DNA of 36,020 nucleotides from Methylobacter sp. (GCA_004299305.1 SCPZ01000067.1:1-36020); one strand, 5' to 3'; positions 25,618-34,506 are shown, counted from the stretch's first letter. Numbers and translations are program-made. The notes: generated by a model from the letters alone, not told the origin.

Positions 25618-25825
25618 AGGTGATTTCCTGCGAAAAATATACCCAACTGACTGGTCTTTTTGCCCGTCTCCTGCGTTGCAAAAATGGTTGCATAGCTCGC
25701 TATGCGCCCATTTTTACGCCTCGGCAACTGCTCCTGCGTTGCTCTACCTCCTGCATCCATGCAAGTCGTTGTAGACGAACAAAAATCCTGCGCCATTTGG
25801 GTATATTTATTCTTGGCAATCACCT
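25618..25825 (+). repeat. MITE-like element, family A copy 3, with nested insertion
   Basis: Same orientation as copy 2. The ends are AGGTGATTTCCTGCG and GGCAATCACCT: the fourth base differs from copy 2 at both ends in a pairing-preserving way (C to T on the left, G to A on the right). The central dyad is complete, and 53 extra bases are inserted at 25723-25775. The region 25547-25922 has no gene. Confidence 0.85.
25723..25775 (+). repeat. Nested short repeat N, copy 2
   Basis: CGGCAACTGCTCCTGCGTTG, CTCTACCTCCTGCATCCATG and CAAGTCGTTGTAG replace the five bases TGAAT found at this place in family A copy 2. The reverse complement of 5167-5218 is the same sequence with a few changes. A more diverged relative may lie at 28395-28432. 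Confidence 0.75.
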
Positions 25826-25922
25826 TAAAGATTGAAAGTAGTGCTGTATATTCTGAATGGATTTGTAATAAGTTGATATTAAAACACTACAAAATTGTAA
25901 ATGGGGGGCGAATGCCGATTAC

Positions 25923-27431
25923 TTAATTTCTACTTAATATATAGGGGATGCCTATGTTTGCATGTTGGGCAAAATGTTTAAAGGCAATAAAATCTTCTTC
26001 AGTGAGTGGTCGGCCACTAATTCCGCAATCGGTATAAATTAAACCAATCGGTTTTTTATTGAAGAAGATAGGCATCATGAAACTTTCGTTTTTTCCGGCT
26101 ATATGAATATCATGAAGTGTATATAACTTGGAATTAACTGAAGGTTTAGCCCAAAAAGCTTGAGAGCCGGACATAGCATGAAAAAAAAGATTAGGCGGTT
26201 TTTCTGAAATATTGAAAATGATCTTGTGCTCATAGCTTTTTTTTCGCCAGCCTAAAGACAGCTTTTCTATAAGGGACTGTTTATCAGTAGCTAACAAGGA
26301 GAAAATGGCTCGATCCATGCCGATACCTCGATAAATTCCCTCAAGCACCGTTTCCAACAACAGATTAATATCACGCTGGTCACTTATTAAGGAGGTTATA
26401 GTTTGTAAAATCTGTAGTTGCAGTTGTTTCTTATCGAGAGTCGGTGATGATTCCTCCGAGTCAATAGATCGATTTAGACTGCTTTGAATGAGCATCGCGG
26501 CGTCAGTGGCTCCAAATTGACTGGCAATATCAGATGCGGTGCTGGTATTTTTTTTAAGACGCTCAGTTATAACTTGTTTGGATTGATTGGTAAGTCTTTC
26601 AATTTTCCTGACGCAATCAGCATATTTTCTTGATTCGGCATTGTCTTTTAATGCCTCGGTAATTTCATAACCTAATTGAACCAGACCTACTCTGGTATTT
26701 TTGGATAATGCATTGGGTTTGATCGATTCTTCAATCAAACCGCCTAATTTCCAGGCCTTGCTTAAGCAGGCGCTAAGCTCTGTTAATTTAAAGCCCAGTA
26801 CTTTTTTCTCTGCATCTTCGCGGCTGTAATTTTCTTTGTTTATCAGCGCTTGGATGCGCTCGCCTTGTTCACCGCAAAAGCACCAAAAAGAAATGCTGCC
26901 AATATGATTGAGTAATGTAGCAATAAAAATCTCTTCCGGTGATGGATCGTTTATCGCAATTGCTATGGATTTTGCATGTACCGCAGCATGAATAGCTTGG
27001 GCAATTTCTTCGTTGGCTTGTCGTTTATTAACTGAGGATAAAATGGATTCAAAAAAGGAGCAAACCAGTGTTAATTGGCGAATAACTTCGCAACCAATCA
27101 AAATAATGGCTAGCGATACAGTAACTATTTTCTGGCGGGATGGATTGTAATGAGGGGTGTTGCTGATTTTTAATAACTTAACCGTCAGATTTGGATCATG
27201 CAAAATAACAGATGCCAATTCCGTCGCACCTTTTCTATGATCGTTCAAAATATCGTGAATCTTTAGTGCGGTATTGGAAAAAATCGGCATTTCTACATTG
27301 CACAGAACATGTGTCCATTCATTAAGAGAATGAGGTTCTTCTATGATTTTTGGGGGAGGGGCTTGCAGATTCATTGCTATTTTGTTGATATTTAGACGAG
27401 AGGCATTCAAATCAAGATTAATGTGTATCAA
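25923..27431 (-). CDS. HDOD-GAF signalling protein
   Basis: A 502-residue soluble protein. The N-terminal HDOD domain (about 38-240) has IFSNTALKIHDILNDHRKGA and VILHDPNLTVKLLKISNTPH, the typical HDOD opening, and lacks the catalytic HD pair. A helical linker follows, then a GAF domain (about 345-495), marked by LLLETVLEGIYRGIGMDRAI near its start and KKPIGLIYTDCG late. HDOD-GAF proteins act in chemosensory, surface-attachment or c-di-GMP circuits. The start used here is TTG, overlapping the stop of the upstream gene (TTGA). An ATG at 27374 (residue 20) is a plausible alternative, and neither has a clear ribosome-binding site. Confidence 0.88.
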   Translation of the reverse strand: MIHINLDLNASRLNINKIAMNLQAPPPKIIEEPHSLNEWTHVLCNVEMPIFSNTALKIHDILNDHRKGATELASVILHDPNLTVKLLKISNTPHYNPSRQKIVTVSLAIILIGCEVIRQLTLVCSFFESILSSVNKRQANEEIAQAIHAAVHAKSIAIAINDPSPEEIFIATLLNHIGSISFWCFCGEQGERIQALINKENYSREDAEKKVLGFKLTELSACLSKAWKLGGLIEESIKPNALSKNTRVGLVQLGYEITEALKDNAESRKYADCVRKIERLTNQSKQVITERLKKNTSTASDIASQFGATDAAMLIQSSLNRSIDSEESSPTLDKKQLQLQILQTITSLISDQRDINLLLETVLEGIYRGIGMDRAIFSLLATDKQSLIEKLSLGWRKKSYEHKIIFNISEKPPNLFFHAMSGSQAFWAKPSVNSKLYTLHDIHIAGKNESFMMPIFFNKKPIGLIYTDCGISGRPLTEEDFIAFKHFAQHANIGIPYILSRN

Positions 27432-27898
27432 TGAACTGTATCGGATTGCGTTTTGTTTAGGCGGATTCTGCTCAAGCCAAATCTTTCAAATTCATTAGAC
27501 CATTTATCTTCCGCCTTAGAAATAGCTGCAAACAGTTCTTCCGTCTCAATGGTATGCATATTATTCACTTTCTGATCTGTCAACGCATCCCGTTGCGCCA
27601 ATCTTGAAATTAATTCGTCCCAAAATGAATCATCTTCAAATTTTTCAATATACGCCAATGCGGGAGATTCTGCTTCGAATATAAAAGATTCTGAATATTT
27701 TTTAAGATGTTTGTCAAAGTCAATCAAATCATCGCAATCCATGTCCTTGGCATAAGACATTAATTTTTGAAACAAATTAGAATATTCTTGCGTGTCGCTT
27801 CGATCTTCCGAATCGTGTGAATGCAATATCCAGTCGGTCACGTAGATTAAATCGAGCAATATTCGATACTCTGATTTTGTGAAATTTATTTTTTTCAT
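27428..27898 (-). CDS. Hypothetical acidic helical protein, partner of the HDOD-GAF protein
   Basis: From the chosen ATG the protein has 156 residues, beginning MKKINFTKSEYRILLDLIYV. It is acidic, predicted mostly helical, with no signal peptide and no motif I recognise. An upstream TTG at 27970 would add 24 residues, but the ATG gives the more natural N terminus. Its stop overlaps the HDOD-GAF start by four bases, so the two are almost certainly translated together and may interact. Function unknown. Confidence 0.72.
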   Translation of the reverse strand: MKKINFTKSEYRILLDLIYVTDWILHSHDSEDRSDTQEYSNLFQKLMSYAKDMDCDDLIDFDKHLKKYSESFIFEAESPALAYIEKFEDDSFWDELISRLAQRDALTDQKVNNMHTIETEELFAAISKAEDKWSNEFERFGLSRIRLNKTQSDTVH

Positions 27899-28226
27899 GG
27901 GGCAGCCGGCTTCCGTAAGGACAATCGTTAATTGACGTAAGAGTATAAACGCATGGTTAATCTTGTCCAACTTGTAACGAGTAGTCAGTCATTTTTGTTG
28001 TGCCGAGTAATGTTTTTGGTTCATTGCAAGACCTGCGAGGTAAGAAAAAATCGTAGGTTTTTATTGCAATCGCCTAAGTTGACTGAATGAGGGTAAATTT
28101 AGTAATCGGATGTGAATAGCTTGAAGTAACAGCTGGGCAAGCTCCTGTTTTGCACAATTTCTGCGGATAAAGCTGTGGATAACTCGTTATAGGCTGCGTA
28201 ATGGATTGATTCAGCTTATAAAATTA

Positions 28227-28251
28227 AAATTGTATAAACTTTGTACAATTT
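28227..28251. promoter_or_regulatory. Operator-like dyad (AAATTGTA-N9-TACAATTT)
   Basis: A perfect 8-bp inverted repeat with nine bases between arms. The size and spacing suit a dimeric repressor site. No gene obviously starts downstream, so it may be a remnant control region. Confidence 0.4.
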
Positions 28252-28432
28252 ACTGTCTAGCCCTCATAATTCTCCGGCTTTCTGCACAAATTCCTGGAAG
28301 CGCTTGATGATGAATCAGGCGAATGGATTGATGTATTGTTCAAGGGTAACTACTCACCTTATGCTAATGCTAGCTTTTGTCATGTTCAAAGCTTCCGCTC
28401 CTGCTCACGCTCCTTACCTACATCCATGTAGG

Positions 28433-28488
28433 CAAAGCCAGCTTTGAACTCCTATAGCACATTTTTCTGGAGTCCAAAGCTGGCTTTG
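28433..28488. repeat. 20-bp inverted repeat (CAAAGCCAGCTTTGAACTCC)
   Basis: The arm at 28433-28452 pairs with 28469-28488 at 19 of 20 positions around a 16-base loop. Each arm also holds the self-complementary AAAGC..GCTTT core. Just upstream, CCTACATCCATGTAGG (28417-28432) is a smaller hairpin in a context resembling short repeat N. Confidence 0.8.
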
Positions 28489-29343
28489 GACTGTAAGAAT
28501 CGACTTTGTGGTTAAAAAAGGGGGGAGTAGTTACGTTCAAGGTTTGCTTTTTTCGGTGTCTTCATATATTTCTGGCCGCCGCTGGCTAATAAGCTTTGTT
28601 TGCTTCGTCAGGAACTACCTTCTACTTCGATAGTTGTGGGCGTTTTTTATATATCCGAAAGTCGAATCGTTCGCCCAAAAAATCTTGAAATCGGATAGGT
28701 TGGGGCAGCAATGAGAATTGTTGGAGCCGTAAGGAGATATTTAGTTTGTTTCTCAGGTGGGGGATGGCTACTGGTTGTTTTGCACTACAAAACTGATTAT
28801 TACTGGTTGATTACCACCTTTTAAGGTAAACTGTTTGGCAATAAACGGCATATTATTGTTTAAATATCATGTGGTTGATATTGGTGGCCTGAAAGTTGCT
28901 TTTATTTCGGTTGCGCATTGACTGGTAGTTGCATAAAAATTAGTTATGATCTGGTGCCCCTCATACCGCTTGCCTATAACATATTATTTTTAATAAAATG
29001 GCCAGTTAATGTGTAACTCCTGATTAATCTTTGATTATGACATCAAAAATACCATCCCAATGGATACTATAGCTACATCCATAGTTGTGTCAGTTTATAT
29101 AAAATGGCTCTACATCTAGTTGAATGTAGATCGATAAAAATGCAGATTATTACAATGCCCTCTTAGAGTTAAACCTCAACGCTTTAGGGCGAAAATATTA
29201 TTGCATGTTTTGCATTACCCACCTAATTAAATCCTTCATCTATAAAATACGTAAGAGTTATTTGTAATTTTAATTAACAAATATCGATATATTGTGATTT
29301 TAATGTTAATCCTTATTTTTCCATTCGCATTGCCCCAACAATT

Positions 29344-30432
29344 ATGAGCATTAGATATTTCACATTCTTATTCTTTATCTGTCTAATTTTGTCTGCTTGT
29401 AATCAAAAAGAACCTATTGCTAGTTGTTCTTCTGAAGATACACAAAAGTTAATTGGCCGAATTCTTACTGAGCAGACAGAAAAATTAACTGTTGATAAAA
29501 AATATGACTATTATGACGGTACTTTTGTTTTTGGTGCATCCAAAATTAGAGCGTTATTGGATCAAATTCAAGTGGTATTTGAAAGCATTGGAACGGTTAA
29601 AGATGACTCAAATAACAGCGATAAAGTTTGTAGTGGGCTATTAAAGGTTACGGTTCCCGTGACTATGCTTGATGATGTTAACCTGGTGCGAGATGCGCAA
29701 CATCAAATTAAAATTGCTCAGTACGCAATGCAATTAAACATTAAAAGTAGCAATAATATTTTTACTCAAGAGGTGAGCTATACCGTGAAATCTGCTGGTG
29801 ATGGTAAAAAGTCGCATATTGAATTTGAAAGCACTGCATGGGTAAAATTACTTGATGAAATTACAACTGATGTATTATTAAAGCCCACATTAGAAACACA
29901 AGATATCGATCCTATTCAGTTTACTGAGCAACCAAAGCAAGATGCCAAGAATTTGAAAGCTGAATCAGGGCAGATTAGTTTGGAAACGAATGAGCCCAGA
30001 GCCATACAACAAAAACAAGGTCTGGATAAATTAAATAAAGAATTGCTCGAAGCGGAACAAGTTCAAAAGGAACTGCTTCAAGAAAGATCCTCTCAGCCAG
30101 TTACCATGCAATCATCACAATCTTCCTCAACTGTAAAGAAAATGTATCCAAGTTTCAATTGTAGTAAAGCAACAAGGTCAACGGAAATTGCAATTTGCGA
30201 GAATGAAGAATTGGCTGCTTTAGATGTAAAAAATATGAAGCTCTATATTAAAGCGAAATCCAGGGATATAGACGATGTAGCTACAAAAGAAGTATGGAAG
30301 AAATCAATTAAATCAAAATATGCTTGTGGAGCGGATGTTGATTGCATAAGAGAAGTTTATAAAGAATCGATTTCAGGTTATGAATGTATTGCTGAAGGCA
30401 AAGAACCAGGTTGTGATGCTGTTTCTCAATAA
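29344..30432 (+). CDS. Lipoprotein with C-terminal LprI/DUF1311-like domain
   Basis: A 362-residue lipoprotein with lipobox LSAC (Cys19). The N-terminal part (20-195) is an unfamiliar domain with two cysteines. A Gln/Glu/Lys-rich coiled-coil region (about 200-260) follows. The C-terminal 90 residues open with PSFNCSKATRSTEIAICENE and ELAALD, the start of LprI-like (lysozyme-inhibitor, DUF1311) domains, and keep their paired cysteines (CGADVDC, then YEC). It may guard cell-wall enzymes or act at the envelope, but the specific role is inference. Codon use is AT-rich compared with the neighbouring chromosome and the ribosome-binding site is poor. Confidence 0.78.
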   Translation: MSIRYFTFLFFICLILSACNQKEPIASCSSEDTQKLIGRILTEQTEKLTVDKKYDYYDGTFVFGASKIRALLDQIQVVFESIGTVKDDSNNSDKVCSGLLKVTVPVTMLDDVNLVRDAQHQIKIAQYAMQLNIKSSNNIFTQEVSYTVKSAGDGKKSHIEFESTAWVKLLDEITTDVLLKPTLETQDIDPIQFTEQPKQDAKNLKAESGQISLETNEPRAIQQKQGLDKLNKELLEAEQVQKELLQERSSQPVTMQSSQSSSTVKKMYPSFNCSKATRSTEIAICENEELAALDVKNMKLYIKAKSRDIDDVATKEVWKKSIKSKYACGADVDCIREVYKESISGYECIAEGKEPGCDAVSQ

Positions 30433-30604
30433 ATTAACAGTGAATGCGTGATTTATAAAAATTTCAGATGAAATTAAATGTATTTTAGTGTGTATGATGT
30501 TGTAGTCATTTGTGTTAATAATACTGTTGTCATGTCAGTATTTTATTAAAAAGCAATTGAGTGTAATCGTGGTATTATTGGCAATATAACATTAAGGGCG
30601 ATAA

Positions 30605-31471
30605 ATGACTGAGAAAAATAATCAAACGATTGAGCTGCATCCGCTTTGCACTTACTTTCCGAGGATGTCTGAGGCCGAGTTTAATTCGCTTAAAGATAAT
30701 ATTAAAAATAACGGACAAACACACCCTATTTACACACTTGACGGCATGATTTTGGATGGTGGTAATCGTTATCGCGCGCTATGCGAACTTGGTATTGAGC
30801 CGGTTATTGTTGAGTATACAGGCACTAACCCTACGCAATTCATCTTGTCGTCAAATTTACATCGTAGACATTTAACTCAAGGTCAGTCGGCGGCTATCGT
30901 ATCGGCTTCTCAAAGTTGGGTGAATGCTCAAGTAGGGCATCATTCCCAATTGTGCAGCACAGCGCAATTAGATACAGCGACAGCCAGGGCTAAACAATCC
31001 GGCGCAGGTCATCGTACTCAGCAGTTAGCGGATAAGCTGGTCAAGGAGGCGCCGGCAGAGCTGATAAAGGAAGTTATAGACGGCAAAAAAAGTCTGAACA
31101 AAGCCATTAAAGAGATCACGCCTCCTAAGCCTGTAGTGTCAAAGCCTGAGCCGGTTCCGGCTGTTGAGCAAGAAAGCCTAGAGGATCAGTTGAACGGCAA
31201 TGATCCGTTGAGTAGCATTATTGACGATCAGCAAGGTGCGATAAAAACCTTGAAAGCTGATAACAACGCCATGGTGAAAGTGTTTGAGCCTGACGATAGG
31301 ATTTCAGCTTCGCTTGAAGAGGTTCAAAGATTAACCGAACTGAACAGGATTTTGAACGAGCGCATCAATGAATTGATGCATGAGAAGAACGAAGCGAGTA
31401 AGGCGGCCAGCTACTGGAAAGATGAGTTTTTAAAACTCGAAGCAGAGTTTAACAAGGGAGTTACAAAATAA
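30605..31471 (+). CDS. ParB N-terminal-domain protein (phage/plasmid type)
   Basis: A 288-residue protein. The ParB/Srx-like N-terminal domain (9-90) has the nucleotide-binding motif DGGNRYRAL (51-59) and SSNLHRRHLTQGQSAAIV. A helix-turn-helix-like region (about 120-165, TARAKQSGAGHRTQQLADKL, then KSLNKAIKEI) follows, then a Pro-rich linker and a C-terminal coiled coil (about 235-285). Such stand-alone ParB-like proteins are common on plasmids, phages and integrative elements as regulators or partition factors. There is no parA and no integrase here. A good AAGGG ribosome-binding site precedes the start. Confidence 0.85.
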   Translation: MTEKNNQTIELHPLCTYFPRMSEAEFNSLKDNIKNNGQTHPIYTLDGMILDGGNRYRALCELGIEPVIVEYTGTNPTQFILSSNLHRRHLTQGQSAAIVSASQSWVNAQVGHHSQLCSTAQLDTATARAKQSGAGHRTQQLADKLVKEAPAELIKEVIDGKKSLNKAIKEITPPKPVVSKPEPVPAVEQESLEDQLNGNDPLSSIIDDQQGAIKTLKADNNAMVKVFEPDDRISASLEEVQRLTELNRILNERINELMHEKNEASKAASYWKDEFLKLEAEFNKGVTK

Positions 31472-31497
31472 TATTCAGGCCCAAAGAAAACCTAATC

Positions 31498-31803
31498 ATG
31501 TTCGCGCTACCCTCCCTATGGAACCTAATCATCTCCACCCTTGTATTTTTCATCACAGTTAGGCATCTCCGCCGTTATCTGGAGGAACAAGGATTACCCA
31601 AAGGCATGACACGCGGCGCACTGGTGTTTGCAATGGCCTCCTTGGTGTCATGTGGGGCAGGGGCGATGGTGGATTGGGCGCAAGAAAAAATAGAGGGGCC
31701 GCAACCGGTAGCAAAACACTCGGATGATTTGTCGCAGTTGTTGAAAGTGATTGGTCAAAAGCAAACCGGGACTGCCGAATTAAAGGAGCCGGATTCGAAT
31801 TAA
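31498..31803 (+). CDS. Small membrane protein of unknown function
   Basis: A 101-residue protein with two predicted membrane helices (about 6-24 and 39-58), a basic loop between them (RHLRRYLEEQGLPKGMTRG) and a hydrophilic C-terminal tail. I recognise no family. It starts 27 bases after the ParB-like gene, so the two are probably co-transcribed. A holin-like or partition-anchor role could be imagined but nothing shows it. Confidence 0.7.
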   Translation: MFALPSLWNLIISTLVFFITVRHLRRYLEEQGLPKGMTRGALVFAMASLVSCGAGAMVDWAQEKIEGPQPVAKHSDDLSQLLKVIGQKQTGTAELKEPDSN

Positions 31804-31850
31804 AAACTTAACGGCGCTTATTAATCTCCAAATATCCAACGGAAAACAAA

Positions 31851-32192
31851 ATGACCAGCGATAGTCAAAAAATAGAAATAGCTAAAAAATTCGCGAAGCT
31901 TCATGAAACGCCATTTGCTGTATGGACGCCTGATAAGGAGTATCTGTCAGATGATGAGCGTTATTTGGCTGTTTACGAGAACCTTATTATTGGCGTTTAT
32001 GGTGATTGTTGTGGGCTTAATGCTGAGTATGATGAGGAGGGAAACTTAATAAATGAAGCCACTGAGTTCGAGGTTGAAGTTGATCGGTTTGAATCAAAAG
32101 GCGGTGGTGAAATGTTTTCTTTTGAAATTACAAGTGAATCGACAGGGATAAGTAAATTCATTGAAGATCATGGCAGGCATGGTGATTGGTAG
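31851..32192 (+). CDS. Small acidic protein of unknown function
   Basis: A 113-residue strongly acidic cytoplasmic protein with a helical start (IEIAKKFAKLH) and several predicted strands. A short Cys pair (GDCCGLNAEYDEEGN) is the only feature. Its size and charge resemble small phage or plasmid accessory proteins. It lies 47 bases after the membrane-protein gene with an ACGGA-type ribosome-binding site. Not recognised. Confidence 0.65.
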   Translation: MTSDSQKIEIAKKFAKLHETPFAVWTPDKEYLSDDERYLAVYENLIIGVYGDCCGLNAEYDEEGNLINEATEFEVEVDRFESKGGGEMFSFEITSESTGISKFIEDHGRHGDW

Positions 32193-32372
32193 GTCGTTCA
32201 ATTTACAAATAGTGCGCGATGTTCAACTTTAATCGGCCTCCGGGAAGCGGCTGGTAAGTGTAAGGAGGGTAAATTCTACTGCCCGTTTTCATGCTTTAAT
32301 TTTTTGGCATAAAATATGGCCAGTATTGTGGTACAAAATATACTCGACACGGGCACGGATTGCGGCTTTTGT

Positions 32373-32592
32373 CCCCCTCTCCCTGCGGGTATAAGTATCT
32401 ACACAAGTACCGGCTCCTTCTCCCTTGAGGGAGAAGGTTGATGAGGGGGATATAAATGCTTGTTTTTATTCTCCTCACCCCAGCCCTCTCCAACAGGAGA
32501 GGGAGCCAGGTTAACTTGCAACCCATTGTATTTATGGTGCAAAAAAGTTATGTAGATAGTTATGCCCTGCGGGAGAGGGATGGGGTGAGGGG
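32373..32592. repeat. Nested palindromic repeat cluster (CCCTCTCC/GGAGAGGG, family E)
   Basis: Outer arms CCCTCTCCCTGCGGGTATAA (from 32375) and its partner ending GCGGGAGAGGG (to 32579) pair over about 32 bases. Inside lie two tight hairpins: CCTTCTCCC-TTGA-GGGAGAAGG (32416-32437) and CCCTCTCC-AACA-GGAGAGGG (32484-32503). It sits between convergent genes and probably stops transcription in both directions. The gap 32193-32670 has no gene. Confidence 0.85.
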
Positions 32593-32670
32593 ATTTAAAA
32601 AAGCGCAAATCGTGAGCGCTCGCAGCATAACTTGCAGTTGCAGCCTTAATGGTAATTTTCAAACAGCCTC

Positions 32671-33546
32671 TTAGCGTGGAACGATATTGCCGTTGTTGTC
32701 GGAGAGGATAATTTCCACGCGTCTATTCAATTGACGACTAGCGGCAGAATCGTTGCCGGCAATTGGAAACCTTTCGCCGTAACCGCGCGTGTTGACACGA
32801 TCAGTCCTGATACCCATGTCGACTAACGCTATCCGCACGGCACTGGCGCGTCTGTCAGAAAGCGCCTGATTTAGGTCATTACTCCCCACGCTGTCGGTGT
32901 GACCTTCAACTAACACCTTGTATTGCGAATAGCGGGTGAGAAAATCGGCCAGTTTTTGCACATTGCGCATAGCGTTCGATTTCAGCAGCGCCTTATTGGT
33001 GTCGAACAATACGTCACCTAATGTGATCACCAAACCGCGTTCGGTTTCCTTGGCATTCAACGCCTTGAGCTCTATTTTCTGTTGAGCAATGACCGCTTGG
33101 TAACCCTTCGCATTGAGGTCAGCAGTCGCCAAAGCGGCAGCTTGGCGGTCGGCGATTTTTTCCACCAATACCAATCGCTTTGAGGTGATATCGGCTTCAA
33201 TCGTTTTCTCCTCAAGACGAACTGGGTCGCGTTTGATGGTATTAGCAACCACTAATTCTGCCGCTTTTCGTTTGGCGGTTTCCTGCGCAATTTCCACTTG
33301 TTGCTTAGCTATGTTGGCCAGATAGCTGACGGAGGTATCGCTTTCACCTTCATTAAAGGCTTGGTCTGCATTGTCTAGAGCTTCGCGCGCCTCTTTTAGA
33401 TCAACATTCGTAATCTTGGGATTGTTTCGTACATTGTCGTAACTGTTATGGGCTTCTGTAAGAAGCGAATTTTTCGGTTTGGAATCACAGCCGGAAACAA
33501 GCCCAGCAACGATCAGTATCATTGGAATGTATAGATTTTTAGACAT
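32671..33546 (-). CDS. DUF4398-OmpA family lipoprotein
   Basis: A 291-residue lipoprotein with lipobox VSGC (Cys20). Residues 30-95 fit DUF4398 (helical, with EAREALDNADQAFNEGE). A long coiled coil (about 85-170) follows, then an OmpA-like peptidoglycan-binding domain (about 175-285) with LFDTNKALLKSN, VEGHTDSVGSNDLNQALSDR and the NRRVEI end. The Asp and Arg that bind diaminopimelate are present (DLNQALSDRRASAV). It likely tethers the outer membrane to the cell wall. It is the last gene of a minus-strand cluster with slipin and desaturase, 81 bases after slipin. Confidence 0.92.
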   Translation of the reverse strand: MSKNLYIPMILIVAGLVSGCDSKPKNSLLTEAHNSYDNVRNNPKITNVDLKEAREALDNADQAFNEGESDTSVSYLANIAKQQVEIAQETAKRKAAELVVANTIKRDPVRLEEKTIEADITSKRLVLVEKIADRQAAALATADLNAKGYQAVIAQQKIELKALNAKETERGLVITLGDVLFDTNKALLKSNAMRNVQKLADFLTRYSQYKVLVEGHTDSVGSNDLNQALSDRRASAVRIALVDMGIRTDRVNTRGYGERFPIAGNDSAASRQLNRRVEIILSDNNGNIVPR

Positions 33547-33627
33547 GATAAGCTCTTTGATGGTTATTGGGGCTACCGGCTTAGTTGGCAGCCGTTATTG
33601 GAATTTACGACCTGATGATTCTGACTT

Positions 33628-34506
33628 TCAGGCTGCGGCATTAGATGGCGCAAGCTCTGGATCAGACTCTTCTTTAGTCGCCAGCGCCAATGCCAGACTG
33701 GTTACGGAAGGGTTCAGGCTATCAATCATCGAACTCGGAATCAGGATTGTGGCGCCTCGCTCCTTGGTGGTTTCGTAAATAATATTCATGGCTCGAAGTT
33801 GCAGCGCTGCGGGATGGCCGGCGTAAATATTGGCAGCCTCGACAAACTTTCCGGCGATGGCCGCTTCAGCAGAGCCGAGAATCACCCGAGCCTGTTTCTC
33901 GCGTTCTGCCTGGGCTTGACGAGACATGGCATCTTGTAGCGCTTCGGGAATGGCGACGTCACGGATCTCCACCGAACTTACCGATATGCCCCATGGAGCG
34001 GTTTTTTGACCGATTTCGTCCTTCAAATGATCGTCAGCGTCCTTGCGATCGGATAACAGTGCGGCCAACATCGAAGATCCAATCATCTCGCGCAACGAGG
34101 TTTGCGCAACCCGGTCGATGGCTTCGCGGTAATTGGTGATGGCTAACGCCGCTTTTTCGGCATCGTAGACATGCCAGAAAATGATTGCGTCGACGTTGAC
34201 CGGAACCGTGTCCTTGGTTAGCGCCTGTTCGGCGTTAAACGCTGTCGTCTGGATACGTTCATCAATGACTGCGACCACATTGTCGAAGATCGGGATAATG
34301 ACAAACATGCCCGGCCCTTTGACGCTTTGCAGTTTGCCCATTCTCAGGATGACGAACTTCTGCCAGGCGTTGGCCATTTTTAATGACAGCCCGATAATAA
34401 CGGCTAGACCAAAGAACGCCAGTGCCAGAGAGTGGCTTCCCCAGCTGCCGATGGCCAAACCCGCGAGAATACAGATGGCGACCAGGAATGATGTGATTGG
34501 ATTCAT
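33628..34506 (-). CDS. Slipin (SPFH/band 7, stomatin-like) family protein
   Basis: A 292-residue membrane scaffold protein. An N-terminal hydrophobic hairpin (about 4-40) anchors it. The SPFH domain begins near FVILRMGKLQSVKGPGMFVI and continues with VDAIIFWHVYDAEKAALAIT. The helical region ends in the family's VSSVEIRDVAIPEALQDAM and a QAQAEREKQARVI coiled coil. Stomatin-like proteins form oligomers in membrane microdomains. Often a NfeD partner is adjacent, but here none is; instead a hydroxylase and an OmpA lipoprotein flank it. Confidence 0.93.
   Translation of the reverse strand: MNPITSFLVAICILAGLAIGSWGSHSLALAFFGLAVIIGLSLKMANAWQKFVILRMGKLQSVKGPGMFVIIPIFDNVVAVIDERIQTTAFNAEQALTKDTVPVNVDAIIFWHVYDAEKAALAITNYREAIDRVAQTSLREMIGSSMLAALLSDRKDADDHLKDEIGQKTAPWGISVSSVEIRDVAIPEALQDAMSRQAQAEREKQARVILGSAEAAIAGKFVEAANIYAGHPAALQLRAMNIIYETTKERGATILIPSSMIDSLNPSVTSLALALATKEESDPELAPSNAAA

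Larger units (their letters stand above)
27899..29343. other. Gene-poor AT-rich gap
   Basis: About 1.4 kb with no gene I can support. It holds an imperfect dyad at 28023-28070 (ATTGCAA outer arms, CCTGCGA and TCGTAGG inner arms), one perfect DnaA-box-like TGTGGATAA (28174-28182), the dyads annotated at 28227-28251 and 28433-28488, and a stretch at 28270-28345 that reads as FSGFLHKFLEALDDESGEWI and looks coding-like but has no start or continuation. From about 28900 the sequence is very AT-rich and leads to the LprI-like gene. Confidence 0.6.

Noticed and set aside
28174-28182. DnaA-box-like TGTGGATAA as part of an origin
   Set aside because: A single box without further boxes, dnaA, dnaN or gidA nearby is not enough.
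32296-32674. Short frames across the palindromic cluster (PSPVGEGWGEE-like text)
   Set aside because: Typical translation of dispersed CCCTCTCC repeats; no gene.
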